Shown piece after piece: positions 63,147-64,000 of a stretch of DNA of 64,000 nucleotides. The position numbers and the translations under genes are program-made. Under the pieces are notes generated by a model. That model searched no databases and was not told the origin of the DNA. It saw nothing but the letters and a program-made list of their open reading frames with translations. The stretch's first letter is position 1. The number at the start of each line of letters is the position of its first letter. The stretch is from contig NZ_FNKI01000001.1 in NCBI RefSeq assembly GCF_900102925.1, positions 1,178,001 through 1,242,000 of the forward strand. Reading direction: 5' to 3'. Origin of the DNA: Flagellimonas zhangzhouensis. Its GTDB lineage: Bacteria; Bacteroidota; Bacteroidia; Flavobacteriales; Flavobacteriaceae.

Positions 63147-63860
63147 TTAATTCAATTTAAATCCCTTGTTTTCTTGAGCTTCAAAAATTGGGGGTGGTGG
63201 TGGCGGTGGAAAGGAAATATCAAAATAGTTTTCCTCCTCAAAAATCAATAGGTATCTATAATAGTCTTCGCCCATTACTAAATTCGCTAACTTAAATTGA
63301 TTTTCAATCTCTGAAAGTATCTGCTTGGTTTTTATAATTGGATATTTCTCTTCTACATACAAATAAATCAATACCTTTTTTAGAATAGGGTTTCCACTGG
63401 TGTCAATGTAGTCCACATGTTCCATAGTTTTCAATTGCTCGGCTATTGACTCAATTGGATAATATTGGTCAATGGAAACACGATAATTTTTTAATGAATC
63501 GTTCTTTATGCGAATGGTATTTCGATTGAAAAAGCATGAAGTGACGTTGCTAGTTGGGCAAATGGTAACGCCATATTGATAATGGATGGTGTCATTTAAA
63601 CTATATGTGAGTCCCGTAAATTTATCTTCACAAGATAAAAGCTGCATTTTTTCAATCAAAGATTCGAAGTTAGATGTTTCGTCAAGATTGATGACCTCAA
63701 ATTTCGGGTCGCCTTCAAACTTTAAATATTCATTTGAGTATATTTTTGAAGCAGAAAATTGAATTGGATTTCCATCTAGATAGTTTTCTGTTGAATTTTC
63801 ACAACTTAAATAGATGGTGGATGCACAAATAAGCAAGTAAACTTTGAATTGATTCTTCAT
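63147..63860 (-). CDS. Predicted lipoprotein of unknown function
   Basis: A 237-residue protein with a lipoprotein signal (lipobox YLSC, Cys20). The mature domain is mixed alpha/beta with several Cys residues (SCEDK, CPTSNVTSC), then a proline run (FPPPPPPPIFE) near the C-terminus. No family recognised. Confidence 0.72.
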   Translation of the reverse strand: MKNQFKVYLLICASTIYLSCENSTENYLDGNPIQFSASKIYSNEYLKFEGDPKFEVINLDETSNFESLIEKMQLLSCEDKFTGLTYSLNDTIHYQYGVTICPTSNVTSCFFNRNTIRIKNDSLKNYRVSIDQYYPIESIAEQLKTMEHVDYIDTSGNPILKKVLIYLYVEEKYPIIKTKQILSEIENQFKLANLVMGEDYYRYLLIFEEENYFDISFPPPPPPPIFEAQENKGFKLN

Positions 63861-63886
63861 GTTAGGAAGTAATCAAAAAATATGCC

Positions 63887-64000
63887 TTAATGCGCCTCCA
63901 ACCAATTCTCGCCAATACCCACTTCGACATCTAGGGGAACGGATAACTCATAAGCGTGTTCCATTTCAGTTTTGATTAGTGCTTTCATTTCTTCCAACTC
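63887..64000 (-). CDS. polA: DNA polymerase I, 3' end only
   Basis: The last 37 codons of a minus-strand gene running off the right edge, stop TAA at 63887-63889. The translation ends VEVGIGENWLEAH, matching the C-terminal signature of bacterial DNA polymerase I, preceded by KTEMEHAYELSVPL. The rest of the gene lies outside the window. Confidence 0.88.
   Translation of the reverse strand, partial: ELEEMKALIKTEMEHAYELSVPLDVEVGIGENWLEAH

Overview
The window comes from a member of the Bacteroidota, most likely a marine Flavobacteriaceae. The reasons are the AT-rich sequence, TAnnTTTG-type -7 promoter boxes, few Shine-Dalgarno sequences, 2-oxoglutarate dehydrogenase E1/E2 without a neighbouring E3, DUF2490 and DUF5916 proteins, and the ribosomal block rplM-rpsI-rpsB-tsf-pyrH-frr. 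I saw no insertion sequence, prophage, CRISPR array or rRNA. One tRNA (Ser, GGA) is present.

Region 1 (1-18.5 kb) is a low-oxygen and energy-stress block. It holds the end of a cbb3 oxidase maturation operon (ccoG, fixH/ccoH, a DsbD_2/TauE-like membrane protein), a CoA-transferase, two universal stress proteins, oxygen-independent hemN, a GCS2-CBS fusion with an aspartoacylase-like partner, TonB, a DUF2490 protein, a ROK kinase, a usp-permease-pckA-pfk operon, an HPF/RaiA-type ribosome factor, a lipoprotein and an unlisted 48-residue membrane protein. The main discovery is here. Five promoters carry a TGAY-N4-RTCA palindrome (FNR/CRP type) whose centre lies exactly 29.5 bp before the first T of a -7 box, about -41 from the expected start, in both orientations. 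A sixth copy is off by one base. This looks like a class II activator regulon linking haem synthesis, stress proteins, PEP/glycolysis enzymes, ribosome hibernation and TonB.

Region 2 (18.5-33.7 kb) is housekeeping: a sugar porter, KDO transferase, a DegT aminotransferase with galE, an amidohydrolase, a NagX-like membrane acyltransferase, sucAB, a retropepsin-like protease, a lipoprotein with an apparently leaderless promoter, a TatD nuclease and type I asparaginase, then tRNA-Ser.

Region 3 (33.9-47.5 kb) has an ExbB/ExbD-type proton-channel operon with an outer-membrane protein, rpoN, asnS, an RND/MMPL exporter, and the translation cluster frr, pyrH, tsf, rpsB, rpsI, rplM. The uS2 protein here carries a long C-terminal extension ending in a helix-hairpin-helix-like domain.

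Region 4 (47.7-64 kb) has a DUF5916/CBM9 outer-membrane protein; a repeat-filled gap; a homogentisate (tyrosine) catabolic operon (hpd, hmgA, fahA, a flavin reductase, an aminotransferase) divergent from a MarR regulator; a TauE permease; a GH2 glycosidase; a small unknown protein; a thioredoxin-like protein with a NIPSNAP lipoprotein; an MFS transporter; an unknown lipoprotein; and the 3' end of polA at the right edge. Short hairpin repeats with a common GAGCGAAGTCGA core are scattered between 30.6 and 53 kb.
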